Shown in pieces: positions 63,956 through 64,000 of a stretch of DNA of 64,000 nucleotides. The position numbers and the translations under genes are program-made. Each line of letters begins with the position of its first letter. The first letter of the stretch is position 1. Source of the DNA: Antedon bifida. Its lineage: Eukaryota > Echinodermata > Crinoidea > Comatulida > Antedonidae. The notes under the pieces were generated by a model. It made no database searches, was not told the origin of the DNA, and saw only the letters and a program-made list of their open reading frames with translations. The stretch lies in contig OY727103.1 in the NCBI GenBank assembly GCA_963402885.1, forward strand, positions 14,596,085 through 14,660,084, read 5' to 3'.

Positions 63956-64000
63956 TACGATGCGTTTTCAAACAGTCTCCGGGTATAACACAAATTCCAA

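Larger units (their letters stand above)
57876..64000 (-). mobile_element. BEL/Pao LTR retrotransposon (nearly complete in the window)
   Basis: Order on the minus strand: possible last bases of the 5' LTR (64000-63983), short leader, one gag-pol ORF (63955-58559), untranslated 3' segment, polypurine tract AATGAAGGGGAGAA (58198-58185), 3' LTR from TGTTCAG at 58184. There is no envelope-like ORF. The uninterrupted ORF points to a fairly recent insertion. The 5' LTR lies beyond base 64000, so LTR identity and the target duplication cannot be assessed. Confidence 0.9.

Overview
The window looks like animal nuclear DNA from an AT-rich, repeat-rich genome. Genes are sparse, exons are short with GT-AG introns, and animal-type transposable elements are common. 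The only host genes I can support are three members of the TIMP family (tissue inhibitor of metalloproteinases; netrin-like fold). TIMP-like gene arrays, TIMP relatives such as tensilin, and BEL/Pao elements are known from echinoderms, so an echinoderm (for example a holothurian or crinoid) is my best guess. That is an inference and has not been tested.

Layout. All three TIMP-like genes lie on the minus strand, so transcription runs right to left. Gene T3 (41340-42929; four exons, 255 aa) is the most conventional. Gene T2 (10392-15478; four exons, 347 aa) carries a Thr/Ser-rich insertion of about 100 residues inside the N-terminal inhibitory domain. Gene T1 (first two exons at 376-618 and 2136-2271; the rest lies left of base 1) has an altered N-terminus in which the first cysteine is unlikely to be the mature N-terminal residue. 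Every boundary I could check has the same intron phases (1, 1, 0), which indicates tandem duplication. The paralogs differ most at the N-terminus, the following loop and the C-terminal tail. In known TIMPs the first two contact the protease and the tail contacts matrix.

The right end (57876-64000) is a BEL/Pao LTR retrotransposon on the minus strand. It has an uninterrupted 1798-codon gag-pol frame, a polypurine tract and a 3' LTR. The 5' LTR lies essentially beyond the window.

The long gaps between genes (2.3-10.4, 15.5-41.3 and 43.1-57.9 kb) hold no gene I can support. They contain: an 828-bp element with terminal inverted repeats (TIRs) and a frameshifted Myb/SANT-like relic (45265-46092); a 626-bp TTAA-flanked element inside T2 intron 1 (14381-15006); a 127-bp TTA-flanked MITE (17335-17461); a small hAT-like MITE inside a tRNA-like sequence (49975-50087); two copies of a repeat with a hammerhead-ribozyme-like core typical of Penelope-like elements (about 47.8-48.0 and 54.7-54.9 kb); several decayed LINE 3' ends; and short minisatellites. 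No rRNA, intact tRNA or CRISPR array was seen. Exon coordinates were derived by hand from splice signals and reading-frame continuity.
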